NCBI RefSeq assembly: GCF_025345615.1
Contig: NZ_JAODWD010000008.1
Span: 1 to 64,000 of the forward strand
DNA length: 64,000 nucleotides
Direction: 5' to 3'
From: Mycobacterium deserti
Lineage (GTDB): Bacteria > Actinomycetota > Actinomycetes > Mycobacteriales > Mycobacteriaceae
The notes below the pieces were generated by a model. The model was not told the DNA's origin. It saw only the letters and a program-made list of their open reading frames with translations, and ran no database searches. The translations under genes and the position numbers were made by a program. Shown here in pieces: positions 44,341 to 51,880 of the stretch (positions are counted from its first letter, which is position 1; the number at the start of each line of letters is the position of its first letter).

Positions 44341-44619
44341 TCAGTTTTTTCGGACGGGGTATCCGTTGCGCTCGGCGAGGGCGCGTAATTGCTTGAGTGC
44401 GAAGCGCCGTCCGCGACCAGCATGGGGGATCAGAATGCCCGCCCACAGCCCTTCGGCGCCCGACGTCTCACACGCTTCCTGCGCGCACTTCCAACGACGT
44501 GGACATTCACGGCAAAGCGCCTTGGCGCCGTCGTCGGCGACTGTCGTCCACCGGTCCGGATCGCGCATGCACGGCAGGGCCGGAAGGTCTGCGATCTCTA
44601 TCGAATTTGTGACCGTCAC
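44341..44619 (-). CDS. WhiB-family iron-sulfur regulator, WhiB6-like
   Basis: A 92-residue WhiB protein. The four cluster cysteines are in ALPCMRDPDRW and LCRECPRRWKC, followed by the GLWAGI turn and a basic C-terminal helix (GRGRRFALKQLRALAERNG). The DPDRWTT and LAERNGYPVR segments match what I recall of M. tuberculosis WhiB6, an ESX-1 and redox-linked regulator, although the N-terminus is shorter. GTG start with GGGGGAGG 8 nt upstream. It diverges from the tetR gene. Confidence 0.9.
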   Translation of the reverse strand: MTVTNSIEIADLPALPCMRDPDRWTTVADDGAKALCRECPRRWKCAQEACETSGAEGLWAGILIPHAGRGRRFALKQLRALAERNGYPVRKN

Positions 44620-44713
44620 AGAGTTCGCCTCCCCCGATATTGCGCGATTGATGTTCGGTGTCCCCCGACGTAAAACCTCTGACCTGGGACTTCTCTTAAC
44701 CGATCAACTGACA

Positions 44714-44725
44714 ATACAATTGTAT
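44714..44725. promoter_or_regulatory. Perfect 12-bp palindrome between whiB6-like and tetR genes
   Basis: ATACAATTGTAT is fully symmetric and lies in the 171-nt divergent region, 95 nt from the whiB start and 66 nt from the tetR start, within an AT-rich stretch rare in this genome. It is a good candidate operator for the adjacent TetR protein. No other feature is seen between 44620 and 44790. Confidence 0.6.
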
Positions 44726-44790
44726 CGGAAATCCGTTACAGACGTATTGCCCACCGCCCCGGGCGGGCAAACCGAACCTGTGGGTGAATA

Positions 44791-45432
44791 TTGACTGTGC
44801 TGTCGGAAATTGACGGAAGCGGAGCGGACGAGCTCTCGAGTGTCGAGCGGATTCGCAACGCCGCTTTGAACTGCTTCGCGCGGGACGGGGCGTCGGCCAC
44901 GTCGCTGCGAACGGTCGCGGGTGCCGCGGGAGTGTCCCTCGGGCTTGTCCAGCACCATTTCGCGACCAAAGCCGGTCTGATCAAGGCCGTGGACGACCAC
45001 GTCATGGGCACGGTGCTCGCGACGGTGTCGCGACCCATTCCCGACCCACCGGCAGACTCCATTGTCGAGATCGGAAATCGAGTCGTGAGATTCATCCGCG
45101 AGCAGCCCGTCATCGTGGACTACGTGGGGCGAGCACTCGTCGACGGCAGCCCGTTGGGCAACATGATCTTCGACCAGCTGGCGGAACTCGGCATGGCGCG
45201 CTGGGAACAGCGCCGGGACAACGGCGAGACACGGCCCGATCTCGATATGACCTGGGCGGCGCTCAACGCGCTGGTGCTGGCGCTGGGCACGCTCATCCTG
45301 CGCGGCCACATCGAGCGGCATCTGCCTGAGCGCTTCGATTCGCCGGACCAGCTCCGCCGCTGGCAGACCGCCACGGACGCGCTGCTGCGCGAGGGGCAGC
45401 TTCGCCACACCCATGACTACGACGACGAGTAG
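44791..45432 (+). CDS. TetR family regulator
   Basis: A 213-residue regulator with HTH in VERIRNAALNCFARDG and VSLGLVQHHFATKAGLI. It starts at TTG 44791 or GTG 44797. The C-terminal domain (TWAALNALVLALGTLILR) is hydrophobic, as in ligand-binding TetR domains. It converges with the AraC gene and faces a WhiB6-like gene, which it might control. Ligand unknown. Confidence 0.88.
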   Translation: MTVLSEIDGSGADELSSVERIRNAALNCFARDGASATSLRTVAGAAGVSLGLVQHHFATKAGLIKAVDDHVMGTVLATVSRPIPDPPADSIVEIGNRVVRFIREQPVIVDYVGRALVDGSPLGNMIFDQLAELGMARWEQRRDNGETRPDLDMTWAALNALVLALGTLILRGHIERHLPERFDSPDQLRRWQTATDALLREGQLRHTHDYDDE

Positions 45433-45441
45433 CGCCCGGGC

Positions 45442-46275
45442 TTACGTGCCCCCGACGCGCTTGCGGTACGTGGTCGGGGTTTCCCCGCAGAACTGGCTGA
45501 ATGCCCGGGTGAAGGAACTGAGGCTGTCGAAGCCGACCGCCGTCGCCGCCTCCTGAACCGATTGTGTGGGGGAGGCCAGCAGCGCCATCGCCCGCAGCAT
45601 CCTCGCGTGCAGCAGGTAGGCGCGCCAGGACAGGCCGAGTGTGTCGTGGAACAGTCGCCGCAGCGTGCGCTCCGACACCGCGACCGCACGGCTGACGTCG
45701 TCGGCCGTCACCGAGTCCAGGTGCGCCTTGGTGTAGGCCATCGCCGACGACACGATCGGATGGTCAGAGGTCGGCAGGCTCAGCGGCGCCTCGTGATCGA
45801 GCGCCTCCGAAACCAGGTGTGCCAGGGTGCGGAAGAAGCCGTCGGAAACCTCGTCACCGTGTGAACGGTCGATCGGCCACCTCAGCGCGTAGATCATCAT
45901 CTCCCGGATCAGGGGCGACACCGCCAGGATGCGGGCGCGGTCACCCGGATCGGGAATCAACTGCGGGTCGAACATCACCGCGACGGTCTTGACGTCGGCG
46001 TTCATTGTCGCCTGATGCGCCAGGCCGGCCGGCAGCCAGGCTGCCTGCTGTGGCGGCAGGAGATAGTGCGCGGCGTCGGTTTCGACCTCCACGACGCCGC
46101 CGATGGCGTACTCGATCTGGTGCACTTCGTGCGAGTGCCAACCGGTGATCAGCCCGTCACCCTCGTAGAGGTAGCTGCCCCCCAACGCGCGGCCGCCTCG
46201 GCGCAACTCGATGACCCGGCCACCGAGCTTGGCCGTTTCGGCTAAATTCCTGTCCGAAAGCGCGGAGACGGTCAC
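45442..46275 (-). CDS. AraC family transcriptional regulator
   Basis: A 277-residue regulator: an N-terminal cupin (GWHSHEVHQIEYAIGG) and two C-terminal helix-turn-helix units (VTADDVSRAVAVSERTLRRLF and QEAATAVGFDSLSSFTRAF). GTG 46275 is chosen because TACCGT lies 8 nt upstream; an ATG 33 nt further up would overlap the divergent gene. It is only 25 nt from the start of the amidohydrolase and presumably regulates it. Confidence 0.9.
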   Translation of the reverse strand: MTVSALSDRNLAETAKLGGRVIELRRGGRALGGSYLYEGDGLITGWHSHEVHQIEYAIGGVVEVETDAAHYLLPPQQAAWLPAGLAHQATMNADVKTVAVMFDPQLIPDPGDRARILAVSPLIREMMIYALRWPIDRSHGDEVSDGFFRTLAHLVSEALDHEAPLSLPTSDHPIVSSAMAYTKAHLDSVTADDVSRAVAVSERTLRRLFHDTLGLSWRAYLLHARMLRAMALLASPTQSVQEAATAVGFDSLSSFTRAFSQFCGETPTTYRKRVGGT

Positions 46276-46283
46276 GTTGTTAG

Positions 46284-46289
46284 ACGGTA
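46284..46289 (-). promoter_or_regulatory. -10 box for leaderless araC-type transcript
   Basis: On the minus strand TACCGT is followed by 8 nt and the GTG at 46275. The 25-nt divergent gap leaves little room for separate operators, so AraC binding would affect both genes. Confidence 0.4.
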
Positions 46290-46300
46290 CTACTTGGGAT

Positions 46301-47563
46301 ATGAACATCGACGACCTGATCCTGGTGAGCATCGACGACCACGTCGTGGAACCTCCCGACATGTTCCTGCGCCATGTCCCGGCCAAGTACAAGGACGAGG
46401 CGCCGATCGTGGTCACCGACGACAAGGGCGTCGACCAGTGGATGTATCAAGGCAGGCCGCAGGGCGTGAGCGGGCTCAACGCCGTGGTGTCCTGGCCGGC
46501 CGAGGAGTGGGGCCGCGACCCCGCGGGCTTCGCCGAGATGCGCCCGGGGGTGTATGACGTGCACGAGCGCGTCCGCGACATGAACCGCAACGGCATTCTC
46601 GCCTCGATGTGCTTCCCCACCTTCACCGGGTTCTCCGCGCGGCACCTCAACATGCACCGCGAGGAGGTCACCCTGGTGATGGTGTCGGCCTACAACGACT
46701 GGCACATCGACGAGTGGGCCGGTTCCTACCCGGACCGCTTCATTCCGATTGCGGTGCTGCCGACATGGAATCCCGAAGCGATGTGCGCCGAGATCCGCCG
46801 GGTCGCGGCCAAGGGCTGCCGGGCGGTCACCATGCCCGAACTGCCTCACCTGGAGGGACTTCCGAGCTATCACGACGAGGAGTACTGGGGTCCGGTGTTC
46901 CGGACGTTGTCGGAGGAGAACGTCGTGATGTGCCTGCACATCGGGACGGGGTTCGGGGCGATCAGCATGGCGCCCAACGCGCCGATCGACAACCTGATCA
47001 TCCTGGCCACCCAGGTATCGGCGATGTGCGCGCAGGATCTGCTGTGGGGCCCCGCGATGCGCAACTACCCCGACCTGAAGTTCGCCTTCTCCGAAGGCGG
47101 GATCGGTTGGATCCCTTTCTATCTGGATCGCAGCGACCGGCACTACACCAACCAGAAGTGGCTGCGCCGCGACTTCGGCGACAAGCTGCCCAGCGACGTG
47201 TTCCGTGAGCATTCCCTGGCCTGCTACGTCACCGACAAGACATCGCTGAAACTGCGTCACGAGATCGGCATCGACATCATCGCCTGGGAGTGCGACTACC
47301 CGCACTCCGACTGCTTCTGGCCCGACGCACCCGAGCAGGTGTTGGCCGAACTGAACGCGGCGGGCGCCGACGACAGCGACATCAACAAGATCACCTGGCA
47401 GAACTCCTGCCGGTTCTTCAATTGGGACCCCTTCAAGCTGACACCGCGCGAACAGGCGACGGCCGGCGCGCTGCGCGCCAAGGCCACCGACGTCGATGTC
47501 TCGATCCGGCCGCGCAAGGAATGGGCTCGGCTCTACAACGAGAAGCAGCTCGCAAAGGCTTGA
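46301..47563 (+). CDS. Amidohydrolase_2 family metal-dependent hydrolase
   Basis: A 420-residue enzyme of the ACMSD/ortho-resorcylate decarboxylase-like superfamily. The N-terminal LVSIDDHVVEPPDMF gives the DxH-type motif in place of HxH, as is common in this mycobacterial subgroup. The strand 5 histidine is in VMCLHIGTG and the strand 8 aspartate in ECDYPHSDCFWPD. Such proteins act on carboxylated or hydroxylated rings and acids; the substrate is unknown. It is controlled by the divergent AraC protein. Its stop codon is the first element of a tandem repeat. Confidence 0.83.
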   Translation: MNIDDLILVSIDDHVVEPPDMFLRHVPAKYKDEAPIVVTDDKGVDQWMYQGRPQGVSGLNAVVSWPAEEWGRDPAGFAEMRPGVYDVHERVRDMNRNGILASMCFPTFTGFSARHLNMHREEVTLVMVSAYNDWHIDEWAGSYPDRFIPIAVLPTWNPEAMCAEIRRVAAKGCRAVTMPELPHLEGLPSYHDEEYWGPVFRTLSEENVVMCLHIGTGFGAISMAPNAPIDNLIILATQVSAMCAQDLLWGPAMRNYPDLKFAFSEGGIGWIPFYLDRSDRHYTNQKWLRRDFGDKLPSDVFREHSLACYVTDKTSLKLRHEIGIDIIAWECDYPHSDCFWPDAPEQVLAELNAAGADDSDINKITWQNSCRFFNWDPFKLTPREQATAGALRAKATDVDVSIRPRKEWARLYNEKQLAKA

Positions 47564-47612
47564 TTGTCGGCTCAGCCGACGAACCCTGATTGTCGGCTCA
47601 GCCGACGGACCC
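47561..47612. terminator. Two tandem 26-nt repeats, each with a terminator-like hairpin
   Basis: The 26-nt unit occurs twice with one mismatch (47561-47586 and 47587-47612), beginning with the amidohydrolase stop codon. Each unit contains the perfect inverted repeat GTCGGC-TCA-GCCGAC (47566-47580 and 47592-47606). It fills the gap between two convergent genes and would act as a double, bidirectional terminator. Confidence 0.75.
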
Positions 47613-47615
47613 TGA

Positions 47616-48905
47616 TCAGCGCCGGTCTCGGCGGGTCCACGCGCCCGGAAGGAAGCAGGCCGAGACAGCGGAGATCACCGACACCACAACGAGATAGGCG
47701 ACGATCGAGTTGCTCGATTTGGTCGCGCCGTAAAGCGCGGTGGCGATCGTCGGTGCGAACGCCGAACCCAGCACCTGCGACAGCGTGTAGCCGATGGACA
47801 CGCCGCTGTAGCGAACGTCGGCGTCGAACGCGAGGCTGAACAACGAGCCTGTCACGCCGGCGGCGGGCGCCATCGCGAGCCCGAACACCAGCAGCAGCGC
47901 GAGCATGAACATCGCCGAGTTCCCGGTGTTGATCAACACGAATGCGGGCCAGATCACCACTCCCATCGCGACGACACCCGCGAGGAACACCGGCTTGCGG
48001 CCGACGACGTCCGACAGCGCGCCGAGCGCCGGATAGGTCGCGACGGCGACCACCGCGGCGACGAACACCCCGAAAAGTGCTTGGGTGCGGTCAATTCCGG
48101 CGACCGTCGTGCCGTACGACACCAGATATGCCACACAGATGTAGGCGAACACGCCTTGTGAAAGGTATGCGCCCGCGACCAGAAGAATCTGCTTCCAGTG
48201 CCTGCGGAACGCATCCGCGATCGGCATGCGCGCGACTTCGGAGCGTTGACGTACCGCGTCGAAATCGGGACTCTCGGTCAGCGACAACCGGATCGCCAGG
48301 CCGATGACGATCAGCACCGCGCTGGCCAAGAACGGGATACGCCAGCCCCATGCCAGGAACTGGTTGTCGGACAGCAGAGAAACCAGGTAGAACGCCAGCG
48401 TCGCGGTGGCGGTGCCCGCGGGCGCGCCCATCTGCGGAAAGGCACCATACAGCCCCTTGCGCCCGTCAGACGCGTGCTCGACGGCCATCAGCGTGGCCCC
48501 GCCCCATTCACCGCCGACGGCGAATCCCTGGGCAAGCCGCAACAACGTCAACAGGATTGGGGCCGCCAAGCCAATCTGCTCATACGTGGGCAGTAGGCCG
48601 ATGAGAACCGTCGCGCCGCCCATCACCAGCAGCGAGTACACCAGCATGCGTTTACGTCCGAGGCGGTCGCCGAAGTGGCCGAACACGATGCCGCCGAGCG
48701 GACGGGCGACGAATCCGACGCCGAATGTCGCGAACGACAACAGCAGTCCCGTCGCGGGCGACACCGCGGGGAAGAACAACTCGGGAAAGACCAGCGCCGC
48801 CGCCGTGCCGTAGATGAGGAAGTCGTAGAACTCGACCGTCGTTCCGATGAAGCTGGCCAGTGCCACGCGCAGCGGTGACGTGCGCTGGGGGACTGTCGTC
48901 GTCAT
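47616..48905 (-). CDS. Metabolite:proton symporter (MHS family MFS)
   Basis: A 429-residue transporter with 12 helices. The opening FIGTTVEFYDFLIYGTAAAL and the signature FGHFGDRLGRKRML are those of the ShiA/KgtP/ProP-like MHS group. It imports a small organic acid, sugar acid or betaine by proton symport. It follows the second MHS gene by 13 nt as the last gene of the operon. Two unlike MHS transporters in one operon suggest uptake of related substrates or of substrate and product. Confidence 0.88.
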   Translation of the reverse strand: MTTTVPQRTSPLRVALASFIGTTVEFYDFLIYGTAAALVFPELFFPAVSPATGLLLSFATFGVGFVARPLGGIVFGHFGDRLGRKRMLVYSLLVMGGATVLIGLLPTYEQIGLAAPILLTLLRLAQGFAVGGEWGGATLMAVEHASDGRKGLYGAFPQMGAPAGTATATLAFYLVSLLSDNQFLAWGWRIPFLASAVLIVIGLAIRLSLTESPDFDAVRQRSEVARMPIADAFRRHWKQILLVAGAYLSQGVFAYICVAYLVSYGTTVAGIDRTQALFGVFVAAVVAVATYPALGALSDVVGRKPVFLAGVVAMGVVIWPAFVLINTGNSAMFMLALLLVFGLAMAPAAGVTGSLFSLAFDADVRYSGVSIGYTLSQVLGSAFAPTIATALYGATKSSNSIVAYLVVVSVISAVSACFLPGAWTRRDRR

Positions 48906-48918
48906 GGCGTCGAGTCTG

Positions 48919-50283
48919 CTAGCCCTCGCCACCGTGGCGCGCCGTTCGTGGCGAATCCGTGTGCGCTATCTGCTTTTCGACGAGGCGGCTCAGCGGCCTG
49001 CCCGCGGTCTCGCGCATCGTGAGCACCGTCAGGAAGGTGGCGACGGCGGCGGCGATGACGTAATAGGCGGGCGAGATGTCGTTTCCGGTCCGGTCCACCA
49101 GCCACGTCGCGACGTAGGGCGCCGTGCCGCCGAACACCGCGACGGACACGTTGTAGCCGATCGAGTAGCCGCTGGAGCGCACCCTGGTCGCGAACAACTC
49201 CGCACCCGCGGCCAGCGAGGCGCACACGAACACCGACTCGATGGCCGCCAGCGCCGCGTGTGCGGCGATCGCCGCGACGAGCGAACCGGTGTTGAGCAAC
49301 ACGAACAGCGGGTAGGCGAAGATGGCGAAGCCGAGCGCGCCCGCGAACAGCAACGGTTTGCGGCCGATCCGGTCGGACAGGGCGCCGAGCGGGGGAATCA
49401 GGATCATCGCCACCAGGCTGGCGATTGTGATCGACACGAACGCGTCGGTCTTGGTGAACTCGAGCGTCTTGGTGAAATAGCTTGGCAGGAAGGTGAAGAC
49501 GATGTAGAAACCGACGTTGTGGACGATCACCAGGCCGGTGATCTGAAGAATCGGTCGCCACGATGTCCGCATCGCCTCCTTCAGCGGAGACGATGCGACT
49601 TCGCCCTCGTCGCGCAGTTGCTCGAAGTCCGGTGTGTCACCGAGACGCAACCGGATGTAGAGCCCGACCACGCCGAGCGCACCGGCGATCAGGAACGGGA
49701 TGCGCCAACCGTAGGAGTCCATCGCGCTTTCCGACAGCAGCGTCTCGAGTCCGGTGACCGTCACCGACCCGAGGAGGAACCCCACGACCACCGACCACAC
49801 CAGGAAGGACACGACGAAACCGCGATGTTTGTCGGGCGCGTACTCGGCCAGAAAGCACGCACCGCTGCCGTATTCGCCGCCCGCCGAAAAACCTTGCACG
49901 CACCGCAGGAACAGCAGCAGCAGCGGCGCGAACACGCCGATGGTGTCGTAGCTGGGCACCAAACCGATAGCCAGCGTCGAGACCGACATCAGAATGATGA
50001 CAAGGGCGAGTACTCGTTGCCTACCTATCCGGTCGCCGAGCGGTCCGAAGAAGAACCCGCCGAGAGGCCGCATGAAGAACGCCGCGGCAAAGACCGCGAA
50101 CGTGTTGAGCAGCGCCGCCGTTTCGTCGCCGGGCGGGAAGAACTTCTCCGCGATGTAGGTCGCCAGGAAGCCGTAGATCGCGAAGTCGAACCATTCGACG
50201 GTGTTGCCGATCGCGGCGCCGCGCACTGCTCTGCGGATCTCCACGGGTTCGACGTGCCGCCGAGGCGTGTCATGGACGGTCAT
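48919..50283 (-). CDS. Metabolite:proton symporter (MHS family MFS)
   Basis: A 454-residue transporter with 12 helices: AIGNTVEWFDFAIYGFLATYIA at the start, FFGPLGDRIGRQRVL in the 2-3 loop and GALSDRIGRKPLL in the 8-9 loop. It is closest in type to KgtP/ShiA-like dicarboxylate or shikimate carriers. The ATG overlaps the stop of the DUF1445 gene as ATGA, which fixes the start; the frame upstream is antisense noise. The coupled DUF1445 protein probably handles the imported acid. Confidence 0.88.
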   Translation of the reverse strand: MTVHDTPRRHVEPVEIRRAVRGAAIGNTVEWFDFAIYGFLATYIAEKFFPPGDETAALLNTFAVFAAAFFMRPLGGFFFGPLGDRIGRQRVLALVIILMSVSTLAIGLVPSYDTIGVFAPLLLLFLRCVQGFSAGGEYGSGACFLAEYAPDKHRGFVVSFLVWSVVVGFLLGSVTVTGLETLLSESAMDSYGWRIPFLIAGALGVVGLYIRLRLGDTPDFEQLRDEGEVASSPLKEAMRTSWRPILQITGLVIVHNVGFYIVFTFLPSYFTKTLEFTKTDAFVSITIASLVAMILIPPLGALSDRIGRKPLLFAGALGFAIFAYPLFVLLNTGSLVAAIAAHAALAAIESVFVCASLAAGAELFATRVRSSGYSIGYNVSVAVFGGTAPYVATWLVDRTGNDISPAYYVIAAAVATFLTVLTMRETAGRPLSRLVEKQIAHTDSPRTARHGGEG

Positions 50284-51083
50284 AGCGCTTGCTCCTGACA
50301 ATCGAATTCGACATGGGCTCGATCGGTGATGAACATATGGCCGGGCGCGTGAAAGATCGCCAGCCCCGGACGGGACTCGAGTGCGACAGCCTGCGGCGTC
50401 ACCCCGCACGCCCAGAAGACCGGGACTTCTCCGGGCCCGATCCGAACCGGGTCGCCGAAGTCGGGCGCAGAAAGGTCGGCGATGCCGAGCGCGGCGGGGT
50501 CCCCGATGTGAACGGGCGCTCCGTGCATGGCTGGGAACCGCGCGGCGACCGCGGCGGCGCGGGGAATGTCCTCGGGTGCGAAGGGCCGCATCGACACGAC
50601 GAGCGGGCCGGCGAAGGGCCCGGCGGGCACACAGCGTCGCGACGTGAGGTACATCGGGACGTTGACGCCCTGCGCCTGATGCGCGAGCGGCAGGCCGGCC
50701 GCGGCGAGCGCCCACTCGAAGGTGAACGAGCAGCCGAGCAGGAATCCGACGAGGTCCTCACGCCAGTAGCGCGTCACGTCGGTCGGTTCGTCGACGAGTT
50801 CGCCGTCGCGAAAGACACGGTAACGCGGGAGGTCGGTCCGCAGATCGGCATCGGCAGCGAGCGCGACCGGATGCGGTGACCCGATGTCGGTCACTTCGAG
50901 AAGCGGGCAGGATCTCGGGTTGCGCACGCAGAACCGCAGGAAGTCCAGCGCCTCATCGGCGGCCAGCACGACGAGGTTGGCCTGCGCGAAGCCGGGGGCG
51001 AGCCCGCTCGTCGGACCGGCATGCCGACCGGCCCGGATTCGGGTTCGTGCCGCGACCGCCGACTCCGCGGTACCCAAAGCCAT
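50280..51083 (-). CDS. DUF1445 putative hydro-lyase / D-glutamate cyclase-like protein
   Basis: A 267-residue cytosolic protein of the putative hydro-lyase family that includes mammalian D-glutamate cyclase domains. Family features seen are GLAPGFAQANLVVL, FLLGCSFTFEWAL, and VPVFWACGVTPQ with FHAPGHMFITD near the C-terminus. It would act on a hydroxy or amino acid. Translation is coupled with an MHS transporter, and it diverges from an SDR gene across 23 nt, outlining a small uptake-and-oxidation module. Confidence 0.85.
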   Translation of the reverse strand: MALGTAESAVAARTRIRAGRHAGPTSGLAPGFAQANLVVLAADEALDFLRFCVRNPRSCPLLEVTDIGSPHPVALAADADLRTDLPRYRVFRDGELVDEPTDVTRYWREDLVGFLLGCSFTFEWALAAAGLPLAHQAQGVNVPMYLTSRRCVPAGPFAGPLVVSMRPFAPEDIPRAAAVAARFPAMHGAPVHIGDPAALGIADLSAPDFGDPVRIGPGEVPVFWACGVTPQAVALESRPGLAIFHAPGHMFITDRAHVEFDCQEQAL

Positions 51084-51106
51084 ACTCCTGCATTCCCCGT
51101 TGCGCT

Positions 51107-51880
51107 ATGCAAGTAACTCGGGACCTGACGAATGAGGTGGATGTGAGCGGTGTGGTGGTGACCGGAGCGGCGTCGGGGATCGGCAGGGCCAGCGCCGAGG
51201 CGCTGGTGGCCGATGGCCGAAGGGTGGCGTTGTGGGACATCTCGCCGGAGGTGGGCGCCGTCGCGGACGGTCTCGGCATGCCGGCTGCGGTGGTGGACGT
51301 CTGCGATACCGAGGCCATGCGGGCCGCCGTCGAGGCGGCCGACGCCGCGCTGAGTGGTATCGACGGGCTGGTGCACGCCGCGGGGCGGGTGTTGCCCGAA
51401 CCCGTGGGCGCATTCACCGAGGCGTCGTGGGACGCAGTGCTCGACGTCAACCTGCGCGCGCAAGCGCTGTTGGTTCAGCTGCTGCTGCCGTATCTGGAAC
51501 GGAGTGCGGAAGCGGGTGCGGGCCCGGCGATCGTCGGGATCGCCAGCATCGAGGGTCTGGCCGCCAATCCCTACATTCCCGCGTACTGCGCGTCCAAGGC
51601 GGGCGTGCTGGGGATGACCCGGTCGATGGCGGCGCAACTGGGGCCGTTGGGCATTCGCATCAACGCGGTGTGTCCCGGCTTCATTCAGACGCCGATGCTG
51701 CAGATGGCACTGGACATCGACGAGGTTCGCACCGGCTTCGAGCAGGCGGCACCGCTGGGTCGCATCGGACAGCCCGCGGAAGTCGGTGCGGCGGTGGCGT
51801 TTCTGATGTCGCCCAAAGCGTCGTTCGTCACCGGCAGCCACCTCGTGGTCGACGGTGGGGTGACGAGTCGACATGCCTAG
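51107..51880 (+). CDS. Short-chain dehydrogenase/reductase
   Basis: A 257-residue SDR. The Rossmann motif is VTGAASGIGRAS, NAG is replaced by HAAGRV, the catalytic serine is in VGIASIEG, and the Tyr/Lys pair in YCASKAG. INAVCPGFIQTPM follows as usual. It may start at ATG 51107 or at GTG 51143 just before the Rossmann strand. NAD(P)-dependent oxidation of an alcohol is expected. It is divergent from the DUF1445-MHS-MHS operon and convergent with the cyclase, stop codons overlapping. Confidence 0.88.
   Translation: MQVTRDLTNEVDVSGVVVTGAASGIGRASAEALVADGRRVALWDISPEVGAVADGLGMPAAVVDVCDTEAMRAAVEAADAALSGIDGLVHAAGRVLPEPVGAFTEASWDAVLDVNLRAQALLVQLLLPYLERSAEAGAGPAIVGIASIEGLAANPYIPAYCASKAGVLGMTRSMAAQLGPLGIRINAVCPGFIQTPMLQMALDIDEVRTGFEQAAPLGRIGQPAEVGAAVAFLMSPKASFVTGSHLVVDGGVTSRHA

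Noticed and set aside
46284..46301. Leaderless -10 box for the amidohydrolase at 46301
   Set aside because: The hexamer at the right spacing is TACTAC, without the final T, so the support is too weak to list.
48847..50298. 483-codon frame antisense to the second MHS symporter
   Set aside because: Composition is charged and low-complexity; the sense strand encodes a clear 12-helix transporter.
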